This document shows positions 32,970 through 42,629 of a stretch of DNA of 64,000 nt, piece after piece. A model generated the notes under the pieces. The model saw only the letters and a list, made by a program, of their open reading frames with translations. It did not search any database and was not told the origin of the DNA. Source of the stretch: Leptolinea sp964420995 (lineage in GTDB: Bacteria; Chloroflexota; Anaerolineae; Anaerolineales; Anaerolineaceae); contig CAYQUX010000020.1 of NCBI GenBank assembly GCA_964420995.1, positions 22,750-86,749 of the forward strand, written 5' to 3'. How positions within the stretch are numbered: position 1 is the stretch's first letter; each line of letters starts with the position of its first letter. Both the position numbers and the translations under genes were made by a program.

Positions 32970-33839
32970 ATGAAATTCCTAACTCTGGCAGAAATATTAC
33001 AACCCTGTGTCGGGCAAGGTTGGGCTGTGGGGGCGTATGACACCTGTAACCTGGAAATCACGAAGGCCATCGCGGACGCGGCGGCGGCTGACCAGGCTCC
33101 TGCCATCATCATGATCTATCCGAATCATATACCGCTGAGTGAGTTGCCATCATTAAAGAGGAATATCGAAGCGGAAGTCGAACGGGCGCAGATTCCGGTT
33201 GCGTTAGTCCTCGACCATGCCAAAACAATTGACCAGATTGAACACGCGATTGCTCTCGGGTTTTCAGGTGTCATGATCGACGCGTCATTGGCACCGTTGG
33301 AAGAAAATATTGCTCTAACCCGGCGTGCCGTTGAAATTGCTCATGCAAAAGGTGTTTCCGTTGAGGCAGAATTGGGGCATGTCGGCCAGGGTGACCAGAT
33401 AGACAGCGCGAACCAGCCACAGGCCTACCTGACACGCGTTGAAGAAGCAGAGCGCTTTCTGTCCGAAACCGGTGTCGACGCGCTTGCAGTTTCGATTGGC
33501 ACATTGCATGGTTTATATCGGGGAACACCGAAGCTTGACTTTGAACGTTTGGCTCAACTGCGTAAATCCTGTACGATACCACTGGTTCTTCACGGAGGGT
33601 CAGACACACCGGACTCGGATATTCGCCGGGCAATTGAAACAGGAATTGACAAGATAAATATCTGGACCGATGTGCGTATCCCATTTTTACAGGATATGAA
33701 AAAGACCCTGGAAGGTCCGATTGAGAAAATTGAAATAAGTGATTTGTATAGATCCGCGCAGATGGTTGCGACTGATGTGATCCAAAAAAAGAACAGGCTT
33801 TTAGGCTCTGCTGGCAAAGCTGCTCTATATAAATATTGA
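32970..33839 (+). CDS. Class II fructose/tagatose-bisphosphate aldolase family protein
   Basis: This 289-residue zinc aldolase has ALVLDHAKTIDQIEHA (first zinc histidine), SVEAELGHVGQGD, SIGTLHGLYRGTPKLDF and PLVLHGGSDTPDSDIRRAI, ending with KINIWTDVR. The pattern is that of the KbaY/GatY/FbaA class, which cleaves ketose bisphosphates to DHAP and an aldehyde. The start at 32970 follows AAGGAAGGAG. It leads into the kinase and PHI genes with gaps of 17 and 14 bases. The precise ketose is not determined. Confidence 0.88.
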   Translation: MKFLTLAEILQPCVGQGWAVGAYDTCNLEITKAIADAAAADQAPAIIMIYPNHIPLSELPSLKRNIEAEVERAQIPVALVLDHAKTIDQIEHAIALGFSGVMIDASLAPLEENIALTRRAVEIAHAKGVSVEAELGHVGQGDQIDSANQPQAYLTRVEEAERFLSETGVDALAVSIGTLHGLYRGTPKLDFERLAQLRKSCTIPLVLHGGSDTPDSDIRRAIETGIDKINIWTDVRIPFLQDMKKTLEGPIEKIEISDLYRSAQMVATDVIQKKNRLLGSAGKAALYKY

Positions 33840-33856
33840 TTTTCCGGAGATAAACT

Positions 33857-35380
33857 ATGGGTCAGTATCTACTAGGCATCGATAACGGAAGTACAGTCTC
33901 AAAAGCCGCCCTCTTTGATTTTTTTGGAAAAGAGATTGCCGTGGCGAGCTGCAAAGCAGAAACCATATTCCCATCTCCGGGGCGGACAGAGCGCAATATG
34001 GATTTGCTCTGGGAAAGTACCGCCTGCGCCATCCACGATGTGATCGCGAAATCAGGTACCAGACCCCAAGAAATTGTGGCCGTTGGCAATACAGGGCATG
34101 GAAATGGCGTTTATCTGCTGGATAAAAAGGGTAATCCGCTTCGAAATGGAGTGTTATCCATGGATACCCGCGCAGCAGATATCGTAACGGAATGGAACGC
34201 GCGCAATCTACACGAGCAGGTATTTCCGTTTACGACCCAGTCTTTTTGGCCCGCTCAACCAAATGCCATTCTCGCCTGGTTGAAGAAGTTTGAACCACAA
34301 AATTATGAACGTATTGGTTCCATATTAATGATCAAGGACTATATCAAATACCGCCTGACGGGGGAGATTACTGGCGATTTCACAGACATGAGCGCTACCA
34401 GTTTGATGGATGTTCGCAATCGATGCTATTCCAAAGAACTGATGCAGTTATTCGATCTCTCTGAAGTATATGACGCTTTACCGCCGTTAAAACTGAGTTA
34501 TGAGGTTTGTGGACATGTGACACCCTCAGCAGCTCAACTCACTGGACTGAAAGCTGGTACACCTGTAGTAGGGGGTGTGTTTGATGTGGATGCAAGCGCA
34601 ATCGGCGCCGGTGGGATTAATGAAAATCAAGCCTGCCTGGTAATGGGCAGCTGGAGCATCAACGAGGTAATTACCAGGGATCCCATCGTTGATCCGAATT
34701 TATTCATGACCACTCTCTTCGCTGAGCCCGGTTTATTTGTGACAATAGAGGGCAGCGCGACGTCTGCAACAAATTTGGAGTGGTTTGTTAATCAATTTTG
34801 CGGTGAAGAGCGGGTTGAAGCAAAACGGCGTGGCATCTCAGTGTATGACGTATGCAACGAAGAGGTGGGCAGCCTGCTTCCAGACAGTGCAAACATAATT
34901 TTCCACCCCTTCCTCTTTGGGTCCAACGTTCAGCCGTCAGCACGCTCAGGATTTTACGGGGTGGCAGGCTGGCACACACGCGCACATCTCCTCCGGGCAC
35001 TTTACGAGGGAGTAGTCTTTGGTCATCTAAATCACATTGAAAAATTGCGCAAAGCCGGAGGGCAAATCAACACCGCGAGACTTGCCGGCGGAGGCTCTCG
35101 GAGCCTGGTGTGGTCGCAAATGTTTGCCGACATGATTCAGGTACCCATTGAAATCACGGATGGAAATGAACTGGGAGCCCGTGGAGCCGCGCTTTCTGCC
35201 GGCATAGGCGCAGGTATCTACAAGAACTACGCGCAAGCTGTTCACGAGGCCGTATCGGTTGTCCGAACCCACGAACCCATTCCAGCCAATACCAGCATTT
35301 ATCTGGCGCGATACGCCGAGTACGAGAGACTGATCAGGGTGATGCAGGAACCATGGGAATTCTTGCATAAGCTGGACTGA
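33857..35380 (+). CDS. FGGY-family carbohydrate kinase (xylulokinase/LyxK-like)
   Basis: The 507-residue kinase has the N-terminal phosphate-binding stretch LLGIDNGSTVSKAALFD, KDYIKYRLTGEITGDFTDMS, and the FGGY C-terminal signature ARLAGGGSRSLVWSQMFADM. FGGY members act on xylulose, L-xylulose, 3-keto-L-gulonate, ribulose or glycerol. With UlaD-, UlaE- and UlaF-like enzymes in the operon a 3-keto-L-gulonate or L-xylulose kinase (LyxK-like) is most coherent, but this is from context only. Confidence 0.87.
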   Translation: MGQYLLGIDNGSTVSKAALFDFFGKEIAVASCKAETIFPSPGRTERNMDLLWESTACAIHDVIAKSGTRPQEIVAVGNTGHGNGVYLLDKKGNPLRNGVLSMDTRAADIVTEWNARNLHEQVFPFTTQSFWPAQPNAILAWLKKFEPQNYERIGSILMIKDYIKYRLTGEITGDFTDMSATSLMDVRNRCYSKELMQLFDLSEVYDALPPLKLSYEVCGHVTPSAAQLTGLKAGTPVVGGVFDVDASAIGAGGINENQACLVMGSWSINEVITRDPIVDPNLFMTTLFAEPGLFVTIEGSATSATNLEWFVNQFCGEERVEAKRRGISVYDVCNEEVGSLLPDSANIIFHPFLFGSNVQPSARSGFYGVAGWHTRAHLLRALYEGVVFGHLNHIEKLRKAGGQINTARLAGGGSRSLVWSQMFADMIQVPIEITDGNELGARGAALSAGIGAGIYKNYAQAVHEAVSVVRTHEPIPANTSIYLARYAEYERLIRVMQEPWEFLHKLD

Positions 35381-35394
35381 TTTGAATTTTACGC

Positions 35395-35967
35395 ATGAGA
35401 AAAGATCAATTGGTTTTAGGAATCGATACTATCTTGAATGAATTGACTGAATGCTTGAACGGCGTTTCTTCCGAAAGCCTCTTGCAGGCAGTCAAATTAA
35501 TTGAGGCTTCTACCCGAATATTTCTGGCAGGTGCCGGGAGAAGCGGGTTGTGCATGCGGGCATTTGGTATGCGGCTGATGCATCTCGGGAAAACTGTTTA
35601 CGTGGTGGGTGATGTAACCACGCCGAGCATCGCATCGCATGACTTGCTCATTCTTGGTTCAGGATCTGGCCGAACAACTTCGTTGTTGAAAATAGCTGAA
35701 ACTGCCCGGAGTTGCGGTGCAGGCGTACTCCTTTTCACAACCGATTCAACCTCACCGCTGGCAGAAATTGCCAGCCTGAAGGTTGTAATCCCGGCGCCAT
35801 CCTATTTGGAATCAGAAAAACCAAACAGGAAAACATCAACCCAACCTCTGGGTAGTTTGTTTGAACAATCCATGTTCATTTTAAATGACAGCCTCATCAG
35901 AGAATTAATGCTGAGAATGGACGTCGACACCAACCAAATGTTGGAACGCCATGCAAATCTTGAATAA
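35395..35967 (+). CDS. hxlB: 6-phospho-3-hexuloisomerase (SIS domain)
   Basis: The 190-residue SIS-domain protein has the PHI pattern: FLAGAGRSGLCMRAFGMRLM, GKTVYVVGDVTTPSI, LILGSGSGRTTSL and QPLGSLFEQS near residue 155. PHI interconverts D-arabino-3-hexulose 6-phosphate and fructose 6-phosphate. It is the partner of hexulose-phosphate synthase in formaldehyde fixation or release, and that synthase belongs to the same suprafamily as the decarboxylase at 18314. It is followed after 15 bases by formate-THF ligase. Confidence 0.88.
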   Translation: MRKDQLVLGIDTILNELTECLNGVSSESLLQAVKLIEASTRIFLAGAGRSGLCMRAFGMRLMHLGKTVYVVGDVTTPSIASHDLLILGSGSGRTTSLLKIAETARSCGAGVLLFTTDSTSPLAEIASLKVVIPAPSYLESEKPNRKTSTQPLGSLFEQSMFILNDSLIRELMLRMDVDTNQMLERHANLE

Positions 35968-35982
35968 ACAAAAGGAAACAGT

Positions 35983-37887
35983 ATGACTCACGGATTTACT
36001 CCCACCAAGTTAAAGCTAGTTCGCCCGGTACCGTCTGATATCGGTATCGCCCAGGCTTCGGATATCAAAACCATTTCCCAGGTAGCGCAAGAAATTGGTA
36101 TTCTGCCGGATGAATTGGAATTCTATGGCCCTTATAAAGCCAAGGTCAAACTTGAGGTCTTAAAACGCCTGCAAAACCAACCAGATGGAAAATATATTGA
36201 CGTAACTGCCATCACACCCACCCCTCTCGGGGAAGGGAAAACCACCACTACCGTGGGACTCAGTCAGGCTATAGGCGCAATACTGGGTAAGAAGGTTTTC
36301 ACGGTTATCCGCCAACCCTCTCAGGGTCCTACCTTTGGGATTAAAGGCGGTGCGGCCGGCGGCGGGTATTCGCAGATCATACCGATGGAAGATTTTAATC
36401 TGCATCTGACCGGTGATATTCATGCCATAACAGCCGCGAACAACCTGTGTGCCGCCGCCATTGACGCACGCATGTTTCATGAAAGTGAGCAACCGGACGA
36501 TGAAAAGTTGTTTTCGGCGTTATGCCCGGCAGATAAACAGGGAAATCGAAAATTTTCTCCCTCGATGCTGCGGCGCTTGAAGAAACTGGGAATAGAAAAG
36601 ACCGATCCGAATTCTCTAACTCCGGAAGAACGCTCCCGGTTTGCCCGCCTGGATATTGATCCCGATTCAATCACCTGGCGTCGCGTCATGGATACCAATG
36701 ATCGGTTCCTGCGGGCGATAGAAGTTGGCCTTGGGCCGGATGAAAAAGGAAAAACCCGCCGCACAGGTTTTGATATCACAGTGGCGAGTGAGATCATGGC
36801 GATTCTGGCTTTAACAACTGACCTGACCGATATGCGTAACCGCCTGGGACGAATGGTTATCGGAACTGACCGAAAAGGGAATGCCGTTACCGCCGAGGAC
36901 CTGGGAGTGGCTGGCGCATTAACTGTCTTAATGAAAGATGCCATTAAACCCAACCTTATGCAGACTCTGGAAGGCACACCTGCCCTGGTACATGCAGGTC
37001 CATTTGCCAATATCGCGCATGGTCAGTCGTCGATCATTGCCGATCGGATTGCCCTGAAATTGGCTGACTATGTGATCACCGAGTCGGGTTTTGGGGCGGA
37101 TATTGGCATGGAAAAATTCTTTGATATCAAATGCCGCTATTCAGGTTTGATCCCGCAGGTTGTTGTGTTGGTTGCCACCGTCCGCGCCCTCAAGATGCAT
37201 GGAGGCGGCCCCAAAGTGGTAGCGGGTAAACCGCTAGCCTCAGAATACACCGATGAAAACCTTGAACTTGTCCGCAAAGGTTTGCCAAATATGGTCAGGC
37301 ATATCAAGAATGCCTTGAAATTCGGGGTAAATGTGGTTGTGGCTGTAAATTCCTTCAAGGAAGATAAACCGGCTGAGGTTGAATTGGTGCGCAAAGCCGC
37401 TCTGGATGCCGGCGCGATGGACGCCGTAGTCTCGACCCATTGGATGGATGGGGGCGAAGGCGCTTTGGAATTGGCTAAAGCGGTTATCAACGCTGTGGAA
37501 AAGCCGAGCAATTTCAAATTTCTCTACCCGCTTGAATCATCCATCAAAGAAAAGATCGAGACGATTTGCAGGGAAATCTATGGCGCTGATGGGGTGGATT
37601 ACTCGCCGGAAGCGGAGGCAAAGATAGACCTTTACACACGGTTGGGTTTTGACAACCTTCCTATTTGTATGGCCAAGACTCATCTATCTTTTACCACCGA
37701 TGCCAGCATCAAAGGCGCACCCACCGGATTCCGTGTCCCAGTACGTGATATCCGGGCTTCTGTTGGAGCTGGGTTCCTCTATCCTTTGTTGGGTGAAATG
37801 CGCACCATGCCAGGACTTCCGACCCGCCCGGTTTTCTATGATGTTGATCTTGATCTTGAAACTGGCAAGGTTCTGGGGTTATTCTAG
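35983..37887 (+). CDS. fhs: Formate--tetrahydrofolate ligase, long form
   Basis: The 634-residue protein makes 10-formyl-THF from formate, ATP and THF. The P-loop TPTPLGEGKTTTT is at residues 72-84, followed by RQPSQGPTFGIKGGAAGGGY and HGGGPKVVAGKPL. Compared with the usual 555-560 residues there is an insert of about 65 residues near residues 170-230 (PDDEKLFSALCPADKQGNRK onward), as in some long bacterial forms. An AAAGGAAAC site lies 15 bases from the PHI stop, so it is part of the same transcript. Confidence 0.95.
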   Translation: MTHGFTPTKLKLVRPVPSDIGIAQASDIKTISQVAQEIGILPDELEFYGPYKAKVKLEVLKRLQNQPDGKYIDVTAITPTPLGEGKTTTTVGLSQAIGAILGKKVFTVIRQPSQGPTFGIKGGAAGGGYSQIIPMEDFNLHLTGDIHAITAANNLCAAAIDARMFHESEQPDDEKLFSALCPADKQGNRKFSPSMLRRLKKLGIEKTDPNSLTPEERSRFARLDIDPDSITWRRVMDTNDRFLRAIEVGLGPDEKGKTRRTGFDITVASEIMAILALTTDLTDMRNRLGRMVIGTDRKGNAVTAEDLGVAGALTVLMKDAIKPNLMQTLEGTPALVHAGPFANIAHGQSSIIADRIALKLADYVITESGFGADIGMEKFFDIKCRYSGLIPQVVVLVATVRALKMHGGGPKVVAGKPLASEYTDENLELVRKGLPNMVRHIKNALKFGVNVVVAVNSFKEDKPAEVELVRKAALDAGAMDAVVSTHWMDGGEGALELAKAVINAVEKPSNFKFLYPLESSIKEKIETICREIYGADGVDYSPEAEAKIDLYTRLGFDNLPICMAKTHLSFTTDASIKGAPTGFRVPVRDIRASVGAGFLYPLLGEMRTMPGLPTRPVFYDVDLDLETGKVLGLF

Positions 37888-37963
37888 AAAAATTCTAGAA
37901 ATCTTCAGGTTAAAAGGTATTTTCAAGTACCTGGTTTTTAGGATAACGAAGGGTTGAGAATAA

Positions 37964-38887
37964 ATGGCTGGAGAAATCAAATTTGATGCCTTACTTCCGC
38001 GGGAAATGGCAGAGAAAGCGGAAATGATCGGTGTAACGAAAGCTAACCTGCCGTTTTTGCCACTCCTGGTGTTGGCCATTCTGGCAGGTGCTTATATCAG
38101 TCTGGGGGCCATGTTCGCGACAATTACGTATTCTGTATTGTTGCCTTTATCTTTTGGTGTGGCACGCCTGATGATGGGATTGGCTTTCTGCCTTGGACTG
38201 ATCCTGGTAGTTGTCAGCGGTTCGGAACTGTTTACAGGAAATAGCCTGGTTTTCATTGCCTGGGCGAGCCGCAAGGTGAGCACGATCGCGCTGTTACGTA
38301 ATTGGGGAATCGTTTACCTGGGTAATTTTATCGGGTCTCTGTGTACGGCCGCCCTGGTTTTTCTAAGCGGTCAATATAACTTCAACGATGGCGCGGTAGG
38401 TGAAGTCGCTCTGAAGATAGCGTTGAACAAATCCAACCTGGGCTTTACCCAGGCTCTGGCATTGGGAATTTTATGCAATGCGCTGGTCTGCCTGGCGGTC
38501 TGGATGACCTACTCCGGTCGTTCAACAACTGACAAGATTGTGGCTATTGTGTTTCCGATCACTGCTTTTGTGGTAGCCGGTTTTGAACATTCGGTGGCGA
38601 ATATGTATTTCATCCCCTATGGCCTGATGATAAAAACATTCGACCCTGCTTTTGCAGCCATTCATGAAATCGACTTGATTAACCTTTCCTGGAATGTTTT
38701 CATGATTAATAACCTTTTGCCGGTGACTCTTGGCAATATCATTGGCGGGGCGGGGTTGGTGGGAGGAATGTACTGGTTTATTTATTTGTTTCAAGCCGGG
38801 AAATCAACTAACGCAACCAATCCAAATCTGCCCAAGCAGGAAAGACAAAATACAACTTCCAACCTGGAGAGATTAAGAACATTATGA
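37964..38887 (+). CDS. Formate/nitrite transporter family channel (FocA-like)
   Basis: The 307-residue protein has six hydrophobic helices of the FNT family. It shows ILAGAYISLGAMFAT, VVSGSELFTGN, LGILCNALVCLAVWMTYSGR and GFEHSVANMYFIPYG. The histidine of the G-F-E-H-S-V-A-N-M motif is the central pore residue. Placement between fhs and folD makes formate the likely substrate, imported for, or released from, the THF pathway. Its stop overlaps the folD start by four bases. Confidence 0.9.
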   Translation: MAGEIKFDALLPREMAEKAEMIGVTKANLPFLPLLVLAILAGAYISLGAMFATITYSVLLPLSFGVARLMMGLAFCLGLILVVVSGSELFTGNSLVFIAWASRKVSTIALLRNWGIVYLGNFIGSLCTAALVFLSGQYNFNDGAVGEVALKIALNKSNLGFTQALALGILCNALVCLAVWMTYSGRSTTDKIVAIVFPITAFVVAGFEHSVANMYFIPYGLMIKTFDPAFAAIHEIDLINLSWNVFMINNLLPVTLGNIIGGAGLVGGMYWFIYLFQAGKSTNATNPNLPKQERQNTTSNLERLRTL

Positions 38888-39762
38888 CTGCACAATTAAT
38901 TGATGGAAAAAAGATCGCGGAGAAAGTCCGTGAAGATGTAGCAAGAGATGTCGCACGGCGCATCGCATCCGGAAAACCAAAGCCCAACCTGGCTACTGTG
39001 CTGATAGGTGATCGTCCCGATTCGGCAGCCTATGTGGCCTCCAAGGGAAAAGCCTGCCTGGAACTTGGCATGGGCTCTGTTAGTGAGCATCTGCCCGGTG
39101 ACGCGACCCAGGAAGAAGTTGAAGCATTGGTACGCCGCCTGAATTCCGATAAAAACGTGAGCGGCATATTGGTGCAATTGCCATTGCCGGCCCACCTGGA
39201 TGAGGAACGCATCCTGTCTTTGATCAATATTGAAAAAGACATCGATGGTTTTTCACCCATTAACATCGGCCGTCTTGCCCAAAAGGGACGGAAACCATTG
39301 TTTGTGCCTTGCACACCGTATGGTTGCATTTACCTGTTGGAACAGGTGGGCGTGAAACTCGAGGGAGCCAATGCTGTTGTTCTGGGCCGGTCAAATATCG
39401 TGGGGATGCCTGCCGCATTGCTCCTGATCGGCTGCAACGCCACTGTAACGGTATGCCACTCACGCACGCGCGACCTGGCGGATGTTTGCCGCCAGGCAGA
39501 CATCCTGATTGCGGCAATAGGCAAGACTGAGATGGTTCGCGGCGATTGGATCAAGCCAGGCGCAGCAGTCATTGACGTAGGGATAAATTCGGTTCCGGAC
39601 GCGACCAGGAAAAGCGGGCACAGGTTGGTTGGCGATGTCTGCTTTGACGAAGCCAAAGAGGTGGCCGGTTGGATCACCCCGGTTCCAGGTGGAGTCGGTC
39701 CAATGACCATAGCCATGTTGATGAAAAACACCCTGCACGCGTCTGAAATCCAGGATCCGTAA
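38884..39762 (+). CDS. folD: Methylenetetrahydrofolate dehydrogenase/cyclohydrolase
   Basis: The 292-residue protein is of normal size for bifunctional FolD. It has the active-site segment AAYVASKGKACLELGM with the catalytic Y and K, QLPLPAHLDEERIL, DIDGFSPINIGRL, AVVLGRSNIVGMP and the C-terminal TPVPGGVGPMTIAML. It links 10-formyl-THF and 5,10-methylene-THF. With fhs and the formate channel it gives a formate to methylene-THF route in the cluster, and methylene-THF is the donor for PanB-type enzymes. No gene of the cluster follows. Confidence 0.95.
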   Translation: MTAQLIDGKKIAEKVREDVARDVARRIASGKPKPNLATVLIGDRPDSAAYVASKGKACLELGMGSVSEHLPGDATQEEVEALVRRLNSDKNVSGILVQLPLPAHLDEERILSLINIEKDIDGFSPINIGRLAQKGRKPLFVPCTPYGCIYLLEQVGVKLEGANAVVLGRSNIVGMPAALLLIGCNATVTVCHSRTRDLADVCRQADILIAAIGKTEMVRGDWIKPGAAVIDVGINSVPDATRKSGHRLVGDVCFDEAKEVAGWITPVPGGVGPMTIAMLMKNTLHASEIQDP

Positions 39763-40366
39763 GCCGAAAGGGAAGACGATACTTACAACGAACCGGCTAA
39801 GAAAAATTTCTTCTATTCTCAACTTCCTCTCCTAACGCTAGTAATAACAAACATTGGGAGAGATTTTTACACGAGTTGAGAAGACCATTAACCGGATGTG
39901 GATTTATTTTAAGGTCGACTGGAACAACATAAAGCTGAGAGAAATCAAAATCACCAGCCCTTGCGACCGATGTCAAAGTGGAAGGTGCCTTTTTGTATAA
40001 GCGGTAGAAGATATCAGCCGGAAGGATTGCCCGGTACAACAGGCCGCCGTCCCGGGCTGAGGGAGAGAATATCTGGAATCATCCCATGACAAGTGCCTGG
40101 AAAATTTTCCCAACACAGGACTGATGACGACCCAACCGTGTGTCCGGCTTTTAAGCCACCGCAAAATGACCAGATTGTGATCAGTAAAAGTCCAATAGAG
40201 GCCATCGGAATGGCAGCATCAATGAACCTTGTATTGACGCTCCCAAACCCGTGATGAAACCGGGCAGATTCCCGCCCGTGCCCCTTTCTTATGTGGTGTA
40301 CTTAATGTTATCCGAGAATTCCGCGATTGTAATACTGGAACACATTCATTAAGGAATGAAATAATA
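39763..40366. other. Gene-free stretch with a degenerate copy of the RNA-repeat tail
   Basis: About 600 bases hold only short frames without family features. Around 39954-39995 the order of ccagcccttgcg, gatgtcaaagtgg and ggtgccttt resembles the tail of the repeat seen at 42727, 44293 and 63933. This suggests a worn copy. This is where the conserved metabolic part ends and the accessory region begins. Confidence 0.4.
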
Positions 40367-40397
40367 AAGGGCTGTCCATTTTTATTGAACAGCCCTT
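40367..40397 (-). terminator. Terminator of the fasciclin gene
   Basis: AAGGGCTGT (40367-40375) and ACAGCCCTT (40389-40397) form a nine-base stem. On the minus strand it is followed by TTATTATTTC and lies about 54 bases after the fasciclin stop codon. Confidence 0.7.
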
Positions 40398-40450
40398 AGC
40401 CCTTTTTATGTTAATCGTGCGTTTTCGTTGGAATTAGCGTGCCTTAAAGA

Positions 40451-41752
40451 TTATTGGGGAGGCAAGATTACCGCGTCAATGACATGAATAACGCCATTGG
40501 TAGCTTTGATGTCGGTCACGACCACCTGAGCCTGATTAACAAAAACCTTTTTTCCATCCACTTTGATCGTTACAGGTTTGCCAAGGACTGTTTCGGCGTT
40601 TTTCAGTGTCACCACTTTTTCGGCAAGCACTTCTCCACTAACCACATGGTAAAGCAAAATATCGGTTAGCTTCTGTTTGTTCTCAGGCTTGAGAAGTTCA
40701 TCGAGCGTGCCGGCGGGCAATTTGGCGAAGGCTTCGTTTGTGGGGGCGAAGACTGTAAATGGGCCTTCGCCTTTAAGAGTATCGACCAGGTTGGCAGCGG
40801 TAAGAGCCGAAGCCAGAGTGTCGAATTTATTGAACACTGCCGTGTCAACAACATCCTTGGGAAGAATGACAGAATCAATGACGTGGATGACGCCATTTGT
40901 TGATTCTATGTCGGTTATCACGATCAGGGCTTCATTCACATACGCTTTGTCCTTATCCAATTTGAAGAATAATGAGGTGCCAAGGGCGCTGTCAGCGACC
41001 AAACCATTGGTTACATCGGCAGCCATCACTTTACCGGGCAAGACATGATAGAGCAAAATATCGGTGAGCTTCTGCTTGTTTTCCGGTTTGAGCAGTTCGT
41101 CAAGCGTACCAGCGGGCAGTTTAGCGAAAGCTTCATCGGTGGGAGCGAAAACAGTAAAGGGACCTTTGCCTTTGAGCGTATCGACTAGACCGGCAGCCTT
41201 AAGTGCCGCAGCCAGGGTTTTGAAGCGTCCATCTGCAACAGCAGTGTCAACTATATCCATCACCATGGCATCGGCAGGGGGAAGGATGACCGTATCGATC
41301 ACATGGATAACACCGTTGCTGGCCTCGATATCGGTAATAACTACTTGCGCGTCATTGATGAATACTTTGCTGCCATCAACCTTGATCATCACATTTTTAC
41401 CCAGAGCTGTCTTGGCATCGGTCATTTTCACCACATCAGCTGCCATTACCTTTGCTGGAACCACGTGGTAAAGAAGAATGTCGGCAAGTTTCTGTTTATT
41501 CTCGGGCTTGAGTAATTCTTCCAATGTACCCTTCGGAAGTTTCGCAAATGCATCATCCGTTGGGGCAAAGACAGTGAACGGGCCCTTCCCGGAAAGTGTT
41601 TCCACCAAACCAGCCGCCTTAACCGCGGCCACCAGGGTGGTGAATCGATCATCTGCTGCAGCAATGTCAACTATGGTCTTGGATGATGCGCCTGGCAACC
41701 AGGCGGTCAACAACATAACAGCTATTAGAGATACAAAAGTCAGACGTTTCAT
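40451..41752 (-). CDS. Secreted protein with three fasciclin (FAS1) domains
   Basis: A signal peptide (MKRLTFVSLIAVMLLTAWLPGASS) precedes three FAS1 repeats of about 130 residues each. Each shows FTVFAPTDxAFAKLPxGTLxELL, the DILLYHVV segment and NGVIHVIDxVILP. FAS1 domains mediate adhesion between cells or to matrix. The repeats are similar enough to have arisen by recent internal duplication. No lipobox or wall anchor is visible, so it may be released or held by other proteins. It stands alone with its own terminator. Confidence 0.93.
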   Translation of the reverse strand: MKRLTFVSLIAVMLLTAWLPGASSKTIVDIAAADDRFTTLVAAVKAAGLVETLSGKGPFTVFAPTDDAFAKLPKGTLEELLKPENKQKLADILLYHVVPAKVMAADVVKMTDAKTALGKNVMIKVDGSKVFINDAQVVITDIEASNGVIHVIDTVILPPADAMVMDIVDTAVADGRFKTLAAALKAAGLVDTLKGKGPFTVFAPTDEAFAKLPAGTLDELLKPENKQKLTDILLYHVLPGKVMAADVTNGLVADSALGTSLFFKLDKDKAYVNEALIVITDIESTNGVIHVIDSVILPKDVVDTAVFNKFDTLASALTAANLVDTLKGEGPFTVFAPTNEAFAKLPAGTLDELLKPENKQKLTDILLYHVVSGEVLAEKVVTLKNAETVLGKPVTIKVDGKKVFVNQAQVVVTDIKATNGVIHVIDAVILPPQ

Positions 41753-42629
41753 TTTTTATCCTTAGGTAATTCAGAAAAACTTGATATTCATTGTCCACAT
41801 TAAAGAGTCGTGTCATGCCATTCACAATCTCTTCGAAAAAGATGTATAATGTTTGTATAATGATTAATTCTTATTTCCAAATGGGAATTGAATAATACAT
41901 ATCACGTGATTTTCCTTCGCCACTAAGGTTGACATAATCATTCACGAGTTCCTTCAACAGGGTAATCTGCCTTAATCTTCAACTTTCATATGGAAGCTGT
42001 GAATTATTGGCATTAGCCGCTCTGGATTCGCTTATCCCTTGTCAGGTAATCCAGGCAAATCCAATTTGACAGTCCACCCCGGTTTTTGGACGGATGATAC
42101 TGGTATTACAGATTTCACTACGGGCAATTGCGGTGCGTCAACATTTTTCTGCAGAAAAACCCTTTATTTCCACCCGAAGAGGAAGGGCACTATCCCCGAT
42201 ATCTCATATCCAGAATGGTTGACAGCCGAATTGGACTGTGGGGGGCGCCAATGGGGGATGACTAGCAGACTGGCACGGATATGTAATTCAAGAAACATGG
42301 TCGATACAAAAAATAAACTGGTTTTTATTCAGTCTATTTCTCTCCTGGAACTGTAGTGATAAGCAATCCACCAGTGTCTAATATTTTCCGAACACTTATG
42401 GGTCATAAGCAACCCCCTGGCGGAAATGGTTACCAGACCATCTTCGATAATATTCCCGATGACCAGGCTCGTAACCGCTTCCAATGCGTAATATTAATAA
42501 CATTTTTTGAATTGCAATTTCTGTTTTGGGGGAGGAGTGAAAAAATTGTGAGCTACTGGAGAATAGTTCTGCATGTGAATCCTTGAAGCCAATGCAGATT
42601 TGATAGTAATAGCGGGGAGTAGATTTGCC

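Noticed and set aside
35395..35967. Generic SIS-domain regulator or KpsF-like arabinose-phosphate isomerase
   Set aside because: The length (190), lack of CBS domains and the QPLGSLFEQS motif fit 6-phospho-3-hexuloisomerase.
42039..42356. Plus-strand frame of 105 codons in the 1.3-kb gap
   Set aside because: No Shine-Dalgarno site, no family motif and irregular composition.
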